From the NCBI GenBank assembly GCA_022496805.1, contig CM040096.1, positions 15,563,501-15,627,500 on the forward strand: DNA of 64,000 nt, in the 5' to 3' direction. The position numbers and the translations under genes were made by a program. Position 1 is the stretch's first letter. Every line of letters begins with the position of its first letter. The DNA comes from Pohlia nutans. Its lineage: Eukaryota; Streptophyta; Bryopsida; Bryales; Mniaceae. The notes under the pieces were generated by a model. That model did not search any database and was not told the DNA's origin. It was given only the letters and a program-made list of their open reading frames with translations. Of this stretch, positions 11,891 to 22,468 are shown piece by piece.

Positions 11891-12560
11891 CGTACAGGCG
11901 CCTAGGGTTACACAATGCATACAAGCACCTAGGATTACACAACGCATACAAGCACCTAGGGTTACACAACGCATACAAGCATCTAGGGTTACACAATGCA
12001 TACTAGCGCCTAGGGTTACAAGGGGGGGAGAGGCATAGGATTACAAGTGTACAGCGTAGGGTTACAAGTGCACAGCGTAGGGTTACAAGTGCTAGTGCTT
12101 CCGGGGTCTTACAAGTGCTAGTACTTGAGACGCCTAGGGTTACAAGAATCCATCTCTCCTCAGTGAAAAGATCGGCATTAGGGTTATAAGTGCACTGCAG
12201 GGACGTGTGCACAAGTACTAGTGCTTCCGTTTAGAGTTACAAGTTACATACTATGAGAGTCTAGGGTTAAAATGCAGAGATAATGCAGAGATAGCTTACG
12301 GTTGCTAGTGCAGAGATAGCCTAGGTTTATATACAAGTGCAAAAATGCAGAGGAGTAAGTGCAGAAAGAGTGTAGGGTGACAAGTGCACAACTTCATCTG
12401 CATTGCAAATGCAGAGATAGTCTAGGGTTACAACTTCATCTGGATTGCAAATGCAAAGATAGTCTAGGGTTACAACTTCATCTGCATTGCAAATGCAGAG
12501 ATAGTCTAGGGTTACAACTACACAAGTGCAAAGTTACAAGTGCAGAGAGAGTGTAGGATT
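11890..12560. repeat. Minisatellite arrays
   Basis: Three arrays follow one another. 11890-12015 has about five copies of a 27-bp unit built on CCTAGGGTTACACAA. 12030-12100 has a roughly 23-bp unit with GCGTAGGGTTACAAGTGCAC. 12385-12550 has about 2.5 copies of a roughly 55-bp unit containing GCAAATGCAGAGATAGTC. All share the core TAGGGTTACAA, so they may have spread from one seed. Open frames here merely translate the repeat. Confidence 0.8.
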
Positions 12561-12699
12561 ACAAGCTGACAAGTGCACCTCTAGTACACCTCTAAAACTC
12601 ATAGAAATTGGCTGAGGTACAAAAACCTAAAGAACATGGAAGCTTATGCTAGGGTTACAAGTGCACAAACGTGTAGTGCTCAAAAGTGTTGTGATTTCC

Positions 12700-12891
12700 C
12701 CTAGTCAGAATTCTCGTGACTCCCCGTAGTCATTATTTCCATACAGTTTGCTTTGATTTGTTACTGCCTGCAGTCACGTCCCAAACATTGTGACTCCCTC
12801 AAGTCATAATCTTAGGACATTGTGACTCACTCGAGTCATAATCTCAAGACATTGTGACTCACTCGTGTCATGTCCCAACATTGTGACTCCC
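12700..12891. repeat. Internal cluster of CACTA subterminal-type motifs
   Basis: Five or more copies of TTGTGACTCnCTCnAGTCAT occur within 190 bp, the same motif family as at the element ends. The cluster continues at 16057-16120 on the far side of the 12892-16056 insertion, so it was one array before that insertion. Confidence 0.7.
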
Positions 12892-13099
12892 TGTGAACCG
12901 TCGAGACGGTCCACTTTAGTGATAAACCATTACCGCTATGATTTTGATGTATTTTGTATTTTATATTGTTCTAACCGGGACATTCTAGCCGATTAGACTA
13001 ATTCCCGGTTTTGTGTGCATTTGATTTGGTTTTGATTGCCCAATTTTAGGATTCCCTTTTGTCTAGGTAATTTTGGGTATTTATTTATTCCTAACTATT

Positions 13100-13690
13100 T
13101 AACCGTGGGATTTTGGGCGTTTGAGCCATTTGCCCTATTATTTTATTCTATTGTTTGGATCTATTATTGTGGCCTATTATTCTAACCCATTCCTATAGTC
13201 TAATTTATTAGTCCATTAGTTTATTTCGCTCTATTATTTTGGATTATTAATTTAGTCTTTTATTTCACCTATTATTTTAGTCTATTGTTTTAGCTTATTA
13301 CTTCGGTCTATTATTTTCGTATAGGATTTAACGTACTATTTAGTTCGCTAATTTAGTTTATTATTCGAGTTATCCTTTTAGCCTATTCGTTTATCTAATC
13401 CTTGGTCTATTGCTTTATTCTATTATTCTATCCTATCCTTTTATTCTATCTTTTTAGCCGATTATTTATTCTATCCTTTTAGCCTACGGTTTATGCTATC
13501 TTTTTATCCTATTATTTATTCTATTAATTTAGCCTATTATTTATTCTATGTTTTTAAGCCTATTTATTTAGTCTATTCTTTTTGATCTATCATTTAGCCT
13601 TTTACTTTTATTATTCTTTTAGCTTATTGTTTATCCTATCGTTTTAGTCTATTATTTCATTCCATTATTTTAGTTGAGTAGTCTAGTGTG
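13100..13690. repeat. Degenerate TA-rich repeat tract
   Basis: About 600 bp are built from variants of CTATTATTTTAG(C/T), roughly every 10-20 bases, with no C- or G-rich interruptions. It is a decayed simple-sequence expansion within the 3.2-kb insertion. Confidence 0.75.
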
Positions 13691-13819
13691 TTATTTGGAC
13701 CTATTGGGGCTAATTGGCTTAGTGTTTCCCTTGTGAGTTAATGAGGGAGATGTGGACTCCCGGATAAGAGGGAGTTTAGTGGGTGATGGAACTAGGGTTC
13801 CATTGATGGCAATTAGTGG

Positions 13820-14990
13820 ATGAATTTCGCTAGGTTGGATGGATGTAGTTTTGGGTGGGATTTTGAATCCCACCCCTATCGCAAAGGTCTCCAGTTAGTT
13901 AGTTCTCGTGTGCTTGGAGTTTGGAAGAGACGTTGTTGTAGATCTAGATCTAGTTTTCCTTTGAGTTTGGAATTTTGGGAGAAGAGTGTTGGAAAAAATC
14001 ATAAAATATTAGGAGTAAGGGCTTGGAATTTAGTTGTAGGGATTAGTTGTATTTGTGTTTTGGGATTGTGGAGGAATCTTGTGAGCTTGAGATTGGCAGT
14101 TGCGGCATTCGATTTGGGAGCCTGCTTTGGCGGCGGCAAGGCAACAGCAGGAGGTGTGATTGAAGAGCCGGTGACAAGCTGGGTCCGGGTTCAGCAGCCC
14201 TCACAGTGCAGCACAGGCACGACGAGGATCACGGCAGTACCAGCGAGCAAGGACCTGCAGCGGCGGAGATTCCCCATCGACAACTGCAGCTTCGAGGTGT
14301 CGGCCACAGAGCAGCTGCGGAGATCAAAAGAGGACAACGACTGGCAGAGGCGATCAAGACACGACAGGGGCGACTGAATTCAGACAGGGCGCTGGAGCGA
14401 GGCGAAGGCTGGTCGAAGGACTCCAGCGAGCGGCGCAACGCAATCGGCGACGACGGTGCTGCGGCAACGAATTCGACAGCAGCGAGGGGAGCTAAGAAGG
14501 CGACCAGGGCGGGATTCATGGTGACAAAAGCGAGCGAGAGGAGCAGCAGGAAGGGCGGCAGCGACAGGGTCGAGGCTCCAGCGAGGAGTGCCGGCGAAGG
14601 CGGAATCGCAGCACGCTGGGGTCGGCGATCGGCACCAACAAACCAGCAGCAAGGGATTCAAGGGCTCCGACAGCGCTGTCGGCGTTGCAGGGCGAGGCCA
14701 CAGCAGACGGAACCAAAGAGCACGAGCAGTAGGAGTGAAGAGCAGGGTACGGGCGTTCAAGGGATTCAAGCGCAGCTGCGAATTAAGGCGGAGATCAAGG
14801 CGCCGCTGCAGGAGCGCACCCAGCAGAGAATCACGACGGCAGCCGCGGCAGCAAGGGCCAGAATCGAGAAATTCAAGGCGGCAGTTCGGTTGAAGGACGG
14901 AGGCGCCAACAACATCACGGCAAGGAGATCACGTCGACGGGGATTCGAGAGATCCCAACCTCCAGCGAATTGCAGTGGAGGTCAGTAGCT
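13820..14990. other. GC-rich block, coding status doubtful
   Basis: This block is far richer in G+C than its surroundings and is open in several frames on both strands. The longest plus frame (14206-14988) is rich in Arg, Ala, Ser and Gln with no domain. Open frames on both strands at once are expected from GC-rich CAG/GCG repeats. I do not support a protein here. It could be the transcribed core of the 3.2-kb element. Confidence 0.35.
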
Positions 14991-15579
14991 TGTGCAATCA
15001 GAAGATTGACACCATCGCGTTGTCCCTGTCTCCCTCCCCGTGTGACAATACGGAGGGAAGACAGGGTGATAATATAGAGGGAGCAATCCCCCTCCCCGTT
15101 TAATCCAACTTTCAGTTTGTTATTGAACGAATTAGGTTTGTGTATCTTTGGAAGAGTAGAGAGGAACACTATTATAAAAATTGGTAATTTTGATTGCCCA
15201 AAAATATTTGCTTGCATTCTTTAATTTCTCCCAATTGTTTGAATTGTTTATGATTTGTATTTGGTTGTTTTGTTGTTGTGTGGGTGTAAAATTGGTCCGG
15301 CGAAGGGTAGAGTGCGGAAGCGCTGCCCGAATTTCGCCGGGCTAACTTAGAGATTTTTTGTGTGTAATTTAGGGTTTAAGTTTAGGGTTTTTGGGCACGA
15401 CGCGGAAGCGCTGCCCAATTTTTCCCAGAAACTCTAAATTGGTTGGAATTGTATGGTTTAAGTGCAAAGATGCTTTGCACTGTTTTAGGGTGTTTTTGTG
15501 TGGCTTAGGGATCAAAGAAACTCCCCATTGTGGGATTTTGATGCCCATGAGGCTCTTTGCGATTGTGCTGTAATTTCTA

Positions 15580-15850
15580 CCCGTGAGTGCCAAAACCCTA
15601 ATTTAAGGGTTTAAATCACTAAATTGACCCATTTTTATGGCACGTGATGCATAAGGGGGATTGGTGGAGCATTTGGGAGCTATTTGGTATTTATCGTTGT
15701 CTATTAGAGCACTTGGGAATGTGCTGTAATTTTTGTGGTTAAGTCCCAAAACCCTAATTAGAGGGTTTTAACTCCCAATCTAAGCCCATTTTAAGGCACT
15801 AAGTGTCTAGGGTAATTGGTGGGGCTTTGTGGGGTGTTAGGGTGTTTGTT
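15580..15850. repeat. Diverged direct duplication of about 140 bp
   Basis: Two blocks, about 15585-15700 and 15735-15850, share the order AAAACCCTAATT, a run of agggttt, GGCAC(T/G), then GGATTGGTGG(A/G)GC. They are tandem and diverged. Confidence 0.5.
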
Positions 15851-16129
15851 GATTGACATTTGTGATCCTTGGGTGTGCTGTAATTTTCATACACACTCCT
15901 CGTTTTGATCAATTTGTCTAGTTTTTTACCTTTTGAGCTTAGAATTTTCCCACAAACTTGTCTAAATAAAAAGGAGTCCATTGCTTGGAATATTTGTACA
16001 CACCCACCCTCGGCCGGACATATGACATTTTGACCGGCAACGGTCAAAGTGCTCATACTCCCTCGAGTCATAATCTCAAGACATTGTGACTCTGGTTCAT
16101 ACTCATTCATTGTGACTCCCATTGTGAGG

Positions 16130-16320
16130 ATATGGACAATATATTAGGAAATCTGATAAAAGAGATTGCTAATCTGCCAAATGATATGCAAGTAGAAGTA
16201 TTCGGCACAATTTCTAGTTTCTCGGCAATTACGTTGCCAATTTTGGAAATGACTTCGAATGAGCTTGCGGGTGTTTTTGGGAGCAGCCGTGGTATGCCCC
16301 TGGAAGAGCCTGGCTGAATT
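16130..16320 (+). CDS. Possible exon of the second CACTA gene
   Basis: A 61-codon frame (MDNILGNLIKEIANLPNDMQ...) follows the subterminal motif cluster. It shows no domain I recognise. The composition is protein-like and the strand and position fit the second CACTA gene, between its first exon (11185) and the transposase-like segment at 16.8-17.65 kb. Confidence 0.3.
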
Positions 16321-16799
16321 CTAGAGCAGGGAGGCGGCAAGGGTGTAGGCACCGTGAAACCCACGTAGTCGGGGCGCACCCGAGCTTCGCAGAAAAAGCT
16401 ACTTCCTGAGGCAGAGAGTGAAGACAACAACGACGGTGGGGACGAACACGCAGAAGAAGAGGTATCCGTGGAGGAGCGGTCCAAAACAAAGAAGCTGAAG
16501 GCAAAAACACAAACCCGCCGTCTTATTTCTCACTTGTGCCTCACCATACTTATAGTTCAGCATTTGCATGTTCATGGTAGTCATTCGTGTTGCTTGTGAT
16601 TTTACTAAGTTCATGTTAACCAACATATGGCTTGTTGTAATCATAATGATGTATGTTGACAACTTAAAGCCATGGGATTTTGGTGACTATTCTTTGAACT
16701 CATCTATGGAGGTTTATCTCCTCTTTCATGCAGGGGGTGCAACAAAATCTAGATCAGCCTAGGTAATGGCTATTGAACCATAGTCGAAAGAAGAGCAAC

Positions 16800-17650
16800 A
16801 TGGCTTCATCAACAAGGTTGACAAGCACGACCGACATGGAGGAGGAGAACCTTTTGTCCCAAGACATGTAGGATACATTCATGGGGGCTGAATAGAACGG
16901 CAACAACGAAGAGGAGTACAGTGCAGAGGAAGACGAGGGTGGTCCAAGCCGCAAGCCATGCATTGAACTCCTTGATGAGCTGGAATTACGGGAAGTGTCG
17001 ATCTTGAGGCGCATGGCCAAGATGGGTGCATATCCAACACAATTACGAGAGAAGGTGCGGAAACTTGGCCACACGGTGGAGAATGCAACTGGGAATCGCA
17101 AGGACAGCCCATCTCCGCATCAACAATCAAAACTAAAGCAACTGAGGAGTTGAAGAAACCTGATGACAGAGGTTCGAGCATTGGCGGTGGAGGTCGCTCG
17201 TGGGTTCAAGTGGACGAAGCGGGATGTCCTACAGGACAACATAGGCTTGATTGGCTGACAAAACAACGAGGCTATTTCCGTGACTTGGACTGGAGCGTGG
17301 AAAATTTCAGGGCGCATCCTCGACCGCTTTTGATAGCAATTAAGGACAAAATGGCGACGCAGTTTGAATACCGGGGCGGACTAGACGAAGTTCCAGAGGA
17401 CGTATTCTTCCAAATACTGCAGCAACAAATGCGGACAAGGAGGGCGAACATGAAGAAGTTGATCGAGAGCGGTGGACCACTCCCACCCTATGTGAAAAAA
17501 CATGTAGAGAACTTCAAGAAGTTGATAGCGAGGACGGACAAGATAGCGAAGGCGTCGCGGATGAAGGCTGCAAGGGAGGGAGTGCAGAACTTGTCCTACT
17601 CCGGGCGGTCTAAAGGAGAAGTGAGATCCCGGCTTGTAAGTGACATCTAA
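16800..17650 (+). pseudogene. Plant transposase (Ptta/En/Spm, Transposase_24-like) segment, frameshifted
   Basis: In one frame up to about 17335 the protein reads LLDELELREVSILRRMAKMG and later FKWTKRDVLQDNIGLIG, then a stop, then TWTGAWK and GRILDRF. It continues in another frame as LIAIKDKMATQFEY, then SGGPLPPYVKKHVENFKKLI and ending ASRMKAAREGVQNLSYSGRS. That ending, with NLSYSGRSKG, resembles the C-terminal part of the plant Transposase_24 family, the second protein of CACTA elements. At least three internal stops and a frameshift near 17335 show that it is dead. Confidence 0.6.
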
Positions 17651-17933
17651 AAACATGTTCTCTCATGATTATGTATATGATGTTGATATGGCTATGTAAA
17701 AACACGTGACTTCATGCAATCGTATTTGCCGAATCATATGATTGTATACATTGCGTCATGTAACTCCCTCTAGTCGTATACAGGGAAAATGCTGGTGATA
17801 TGACTCTGCACAGTCATGTCACTCCTTGCAGTCACATTGGGAGAGTCATATGACTCCGTGAACTCACTTCTCAAAATCATATGCTCTCCTGGCATCAGAG
17901 CCATCATTGTGGCTTAGATTGGAGTGGTGAGTA

Positions 17934-18415
17934 TTGATCTCTTCCCAAAATTTTCATGGATGGACAATTGCTTTTCTCATAGGCCGCAGATTTGGATCGT
18001 CTCCCTATGCATTTGGAACTCGAAACGGAACTTGCAACACCGGGGAAATCAGGGCACAACCGCTCGTCATCTTCAAGAGAGGCAGTGTCAAATGCAAGGG
18101 GGGAGATAGAGGCCTTGCAACGGTGCGGAGCAAGCTCTACAACTTCCAAGACAGTGTGAAGGGGGAGTTGGAGGACATGAAGGCTATCGTGAAGGAGCTT
18201 TTTCAGGAGGTCCGGAAGCAAAATACGGGGGGATGACACCACCAGCTTCTTCTAAAGTGGGCACCACAGGGTTGGAGGACGAGTGTGCGCACGAATTGGG
18301 GCCGGCCAAAGAAGTTGTCCCCATCCGCGACCCGGTGTGGGCAGCAATAGTCAAAACTCCGAACGTGGATGTGATCAATGCTCCTGTAGGTGAGGTAGCA
18401 GAAGCATCACCGGAG
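17934..18415 (+). pseudogene. Coiled-coil region of the second CACTA gene
   Basis: Frames here give SKLYNFQDSVKGELEDMKAI followed by VKELFQEVRKQ, a heptad-like coiled coil that often follows the Transposase_24 region. A shifted frame gives MTPPASSKVGTTGLEDECAH up to a good donor (GAG|GTATGT at 18416). The register changes between the pieces, so the gene is broken or needs extra splicing. Confidence 0.45.
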
Positions 18416-18510
18416 GTATGTGCACAAACCTGAATGCTTAGAACGTCATAGTTGTTTGTGGTTTGTCAATCAAATCGAAACATGCAATACTAATTTCCCG
18501 TTGCTGTGAG

Positions 18511-18760
18511 CTATTAAGAAAAGAGGGCCAGTGGGAAATCCGGGAAATCTGGCCACACCGGGGAAACTGCTCCAACGGAGCCGCTGGTTCCAACAGACAT
18601 AGACAGCCACGTTTACATGAGAAATGACAAACAAGTGGCCAAGAAGAGGAAGGGCGAGGCCGAGAAGCTCTTAGCGGACCAGATGCTCTTAGCGGACCAG
18701 ATGTGTCGGCCTACGCGACGTGCATTGGCGAAAGAGAAGTTACGTTCGCCCTCCTGCCGT
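18511..18760 (+). pseudogene. Basic linker exon of the second CACTA gene
   Basis: The frame reads PTDIDSHVYMRNDKQVAKKR followed by KGEAEKLLADQMLLADQM. An exact 18-bp tandem duplication (CTCTTAGCGGACCAGATG twice, about 18668-18703) is visible. The Lys/Arg-rich stretch could be a nuclear localisation signal. Placement in the gene is by strand and order only. Confidence 0.35.
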
Positions 18761-19050
18761 GCCATGTTTCATTTTTGTTCTCTTGTTTAGCATACGAAAA
18801 GGATGTGTAACATGGACATGTCATAAAAATGTCGAATGTGTATTACAGGGTTGTGTCATAAAATGTCAAATGTATATAACATGGACTTGTCATAAAATGA
18901 CGAATGTAACAGGGACTAGTCATAAATTGTGAAATGTATGTAACATGACGCGTTATAAAATACTTCCTGTATGCGTTGTGTAACCGTGACTCGTCGAGGA
19001 TGTGCATACAGGTTTGTGACACAGGAATGTGTTAAGCACGACCTCTCCAA

Positions 19051-19795
19051 TTGGATGACAAAGAGAACCACGAGGAGCCTCCAATGAAGACGGTGGCCAA
19101 GCGGGCAGAGAAAGCAGGCAGTCCGTCAAAGAAGAAGAAAGTGAGAAGCGGCGTGAATTTCCCATCGGTAAGGGTGTTGGATACTGCGCGTAGGAAGATA
19201 ATTGTGTTAAATGTCGTAGGCCTTCTCTGCGACATCCGGCCATTGCACGATAGGCGAGAGTGGGGTCTGGATCTAGTGGTCCATTACAAGATTGACTTAA
19301 ATGTCAAAATAAAAAAAAAGACCGATTGTGGCCTATTTTTGTCCATGTTATGTACTCGCTTTGATGTTGGGATATGGTCGCCTATAGAGCAGACTCTACT
19401 GGGGGGTAGTAGCCAAGTTTCTGGCAGAGGGGACACAGGCAAAGTGGAGCTTCTTGTGGGGAAGGGAAACAACCGGTAGCACAAGAGATCTCCATGATCT
19501 CTTTAGTATGATCCCTGACCCTTCTCACGGTGCAGCTCGATGTCTTCAATTCAATTGCAATGCAACTGTAACAGCACGATCCCCCCCTTCCCCCTTCAAA
19601 TGTCTTAAACTGTGTACAATGGGATCCGTTAGAGCCTAACGATGACTTTTTGAGCAGAATCATAGGGCCGTTTGAAGCATTAGCCTACAATCCCTCTAAC
19701 ATAGAATATTGCGTAGGGTATTTGGACAAGGAGGTCGGTCTAGCATCGATACCACGGAACTTGGTAGGTTCACGGCCGCTTCATTTGTGTTATCA
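19051..19795 (+). pseudogene. NLI/FCP1-type HAD phosphatase-like segment
   Basis: The frame 19051-19479 has a basic N-terminus (SPSKKKKVRSG), then RRKIIVLNVVGLLCDIRP and later CTRFDVGIWSPIEQT. Plant NLI-interacting-factor (SCP/FCP1-like) phosphatases have a hydrophobic strand leading to a D-x-D/N-G-L-L motif, then F-E/D-V-G-V/I-W-S some 50-60 residues later. Here the first Asp is Asn and the second position is Val, so the nucleophile needed for catalysis is gone. Frameshifted continuations (KFLAEGTQAKWSFLWGRE, then PNDDFLSRIIGPFEALAYNP) extend it to about 19795. Its place inside the CACTA gene suggests capture or fusion. Confidence 0.6.
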
Positions 19796-19860
19796 TAAAC
19801 ATGTTAAAGTTTAGTTTTTATTATTGCTTCCTAACAGTGATCCTTTCGACTGTACACGCA

Positions 19861-20200
19861 GGCACCGAAAGCTTTGCCAAAGTTGTTGGAGGCTACACCT
19901 TCACCGTTGGCCATGGGGTTGAAGGTCACGATCTTTGACTTGGACGAGGAAATGAAGGCCACAGCAAACGTGGTTGCTCATGGAGTCATTGTGAGCGTTG
20001 CAGGAAGCACGCTGCATGAGCGGCTTATTGAGGAGGGCAACGTATGAATCAACATATCGTCCATTGTTCTGGGATCGGAAGCAGTGTTGTTGTACGAGGG
20101 CAACAACAACGATGACCCACCAATAGTGCGTTTGGTCGATGCGCTGAACTCTACTACCAAGTGGCCTATGGAAGAACTCAAGGCAGCCTCGAACGCATGA
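19861..20200 (+). pseudogene. C-terminal CACTA-associated domain (DUF8039-like)
   Basis: The frame reads LKVTIFDLDEEMKATANVVA, then HGVIVSVAGSTLHERLIEEG, a stop at 20047, and then ALNSTTKWPMEELKAA in the same frame. A 'VA-x-G-x-V...G...V-x-V...W-P' layout ends many plant CACTA second proteins. The single in-frame TGA would remove the last 50 residues. The domain name is my best match and not certain. Confidence 0.5.
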
Positions 20201-20439
20201 AGTAAGGCTCTCATATTTAGATAGTCCATATATTGATGAGGAATAAAAGCCCAAAATGCGTGATTGTAAATCTGCTATAGACTGACTCATTTGGCTATGT
20301 TTTGAGATATTCACTACTAAATATCAGTGAACTCATTTACATTTCTCTGTGCATTCTGTGTCTCCAATGATTGCCTCCTGTGTATACGTAAAGTGAACTT
20401 GGTACATCCTCGTGTAAACATGTGATAGTCTATTTTTTT

Positions 20440-21126
20440 AGCTGCTACACCATATGACGCATGATATTAATGTGTCATAACCGCTTGGAATGACTTCCGA
20501 AATGTGACTGGAATTCGCGACTCAAAGTAATGTGGATCTAACTCAATCTAGTCAAAAAACGCGCACACAAAATCGAGTAATGTGACTCTCAGTCACCCAC
20601 CATATCACTCCATTAAGTCATACTTCGTAATACATATCAGCAAAAAGGTGACTACATGTAGTCATATAATGTTCGCAGTCCAGCCAAAAATGTGACTCAC
20701 GCTCATAAAAACATGAGTACAAGCAGTCAAAAAGCTAGCAGTCACATTCCACGTGGTCTACCACGTCGGCCAAAATATGACTCGTCATAGTCATATTCCA
20801 CATCAGCAAAAAATATGACTGCACAGAGTCACATGCCACGTCAGATTATTCTTTTTCCTGCCCAGGCAGGTCAAAGAAGGTCACGAACTCCAAGGCTAGT
20901 CAAGGCATACCCCATGTGCTGGCGGGAATGCAGATTCTGTATTTGTATGCGCCCCAAGCAATGTATATATTCATATGACTCATGTCCGAAGCGACTCGTC
21001 GGTAATGACTAGACCTAGTCACCACGCGCGTCATCCTCCTCCGGCCCCTCCGCAGTCATATTTTGGGATTTTCTGACTTAATGCAGTCATAAATTGCAGT
21101 CATAAAATGTGCGTTTTGTTGTAGTA
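20440..21126. repeat. CACTA 3' subterminal repeats and terminus
   Basis: Dense copies of ATGACT...AGTCATA in both orientations occur up to the terminus TTTTGTTGTAGTA. The motif spacing is about 15-40 bp, as in the left end. Confidence 0.8.
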
Positions 21127-21503
21127 TGGTCTTCTAAAACAAAAGTTTGTTTAGGAAGTGTCTTAGACCTAGAGAATGAAAAAGGCTTGTTGAAGACTAC
21201 GGAGAGTACTATGAGGAGGGGCGGTCTCCCTCTTCACTCCTGCATGGAACCAAGGTGAGTCACTGTGGCTCCCTATAAATGAGGCTAGTGTTGGGGCTTC
21301 ATTCCCGCACTTTTGGCATTGTAAGGTACTCGGTTGCACCTCTACACACCAATTAGAAGATACCTTGCTCTACACTAGGATACTAGCAAAGACCGAAGTG
21401 TCCCGAGTAGTGAGTTCCGCAACATAAGTCTCGCAATGAGATTATTAAGGGTCTAGTGGAGAGGTGGGCATCAACTAAGGTGAGTGGGCCATAAACCAAC
21501 ACT
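21127..21503. other. Non-coding stretch
   Basis: No gene or repeat structure is supported. The sequence is less AT-rich than its surroundings, with phrases such as GTCTCGCAATGAG. Confidence 0.4.
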
Positions 21504-22078
21504 TTAATCCCTAAATGTCCAACCGTTCAAAAAGTGGACGATATACAAAATCAAAGACATATTTCTCATCCATCATTGATTTTTGCAGTGTGGATATTTT
21601 ACTATATATTTTAAGGGAAGTTATCTTCATGCATGTGTGCTTTAATTAGAAAGGGGATGATTTGTGAAAATTTTATGCCACATTTCATGTTGTAGTGATT
21701 CAACCAAAATTTCAAAGATTTCAATGTAAAAGTGCTCTTGAAAAAGTCAACTAATAAAATTAAGCAACCAAAAAATCTCCAAAAATCACTACACTTAGAG
21801 TATTACATTTCAACCAATCACAACAAATTTCATGTACAAATTTTCAATATCTTATTCGTAATCAAATTACAAAAGAATTATGAATTTTAAGTTTCAAATT
21901 TTATACAAAAATATCGGTGACCAAAACCATGGATTTAACCATATGGATAGAATCAAAAGTTCATAATGTACAACTTTTATTCATATATCAAGTTTAAAAT
22001 ATCCCTCTTAGTTGCATTTTATAAGACATCTTTGAAATTCTCAAAATTTGGAGAGGATTGAGGACATTTAGGGATTAA
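21504..22078. mobile_element. TTAA-bounded MITE, copy 2 (575 bp)
   Basis: The ends are TTAATCCCTAAATGTCC and its exact inverse GGACATTTAGGGATTAA. The body is highly similar to the copies at 27667-28241 and 47084-47660 (for example ATCACTACACTTAGAGTATT at 21786), and it is non-coding. This copy has perfect ends and is probably the youngest of the family in the window. Confidence 0.85.
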
Positions 22079-22468
22079 GCAATGTGACTATTTATAGTAA
22101 TTTGAGGTGCAATGTGATAGTTTGAATGGATTAGCAAATTGATTCTAAATCTAACCCAAGTTGATTCATAATTTTTGGAGTTATATTGAATAAGTTATGA
22201 ATTTTCAAAGTCCAAGGTCAAGTTTGCATATTTGTGACAGTAGACTTGGGCTGAAATTGACAATGAATATGCCTCGAAAGATCATAAAGTGACTTAGAAT
22301 AAACATAGTTTCTATAAATGAGGTGATCCAAGCGGTGCTTGAAAGTCAACAATCACTAAACTATTTTAGTGATTGTTAGTTATTGGCAAAGTGGAGTACC
22401 ATCCATGAAGTAGTTATAAGAGTCTCTTTATAGTCGGTATCAGTTATTGATCCACTCAACTTAAGCGC

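Larger units (their letters stand above)
12892..16056. mobile_element. Non-coding 3.2-kb insertion flanked by ACTCCC
   Basis: The insert splits a subterminal-motif array and is flanked by ACTCCC at 12886-12891 and 16057-16062, which I read as a target duplication. It starts TGTGAACC and ends GTGCTCAT. A perfect short palindrome lies just inside each end: ACCGTCGAGACGGT on the left and GACCGGCAACGGTC on the right. I found no long direct or inverted terminal repeats and no recognisable protein. It may be a non-autonomous LTR-type derivative or an unclassified element. Confidence 0.5.
5037..21126. mobile_element. Large CACTA (En/Spm) DNA transposon, decayed, two divergent genes
   Basis: The left end reads CACTACAACAGA. 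The right end read on the minus strand is TACTACAACAAAA, so both ends share ACTACAACA and the right end has lost the expected last base. Both ends carry dense subterminal copies of short motifs built from GACT...AGTCA (about 5055-5335 and 20440-21110), which in En/Spm elements bind transposase. Inside are a minus-strand TNP2-type gene (about 5.8-10.6 kb) and a plus-strand second gene (11.2-20.2 kb). A 3-bp target duplication is not visible (GAT versus TGG), consistent with age. The body was later invaded at 8166-8496 and 12892-16056. Confidence 0.85.

Noticed and set aside
11792..12001. Minus-strand Cys-rich ORF
   Set aside because: It translates the 27-bp minisatellite (repeated MHCVTLGAC-type units).
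11890..12560. Interstitial telomere (TTTAGGG) repeats
   Set aside because: The units contain TAGGGTT but the periods are 23-55 bp, not 7 bp.
14206..14988. 260-codon plus-strand ORF and its antisense frames
   Set aside because: The GC-rich CAG/GCG-type sequence is open in several frames on both strands, with no domain and biased composition.
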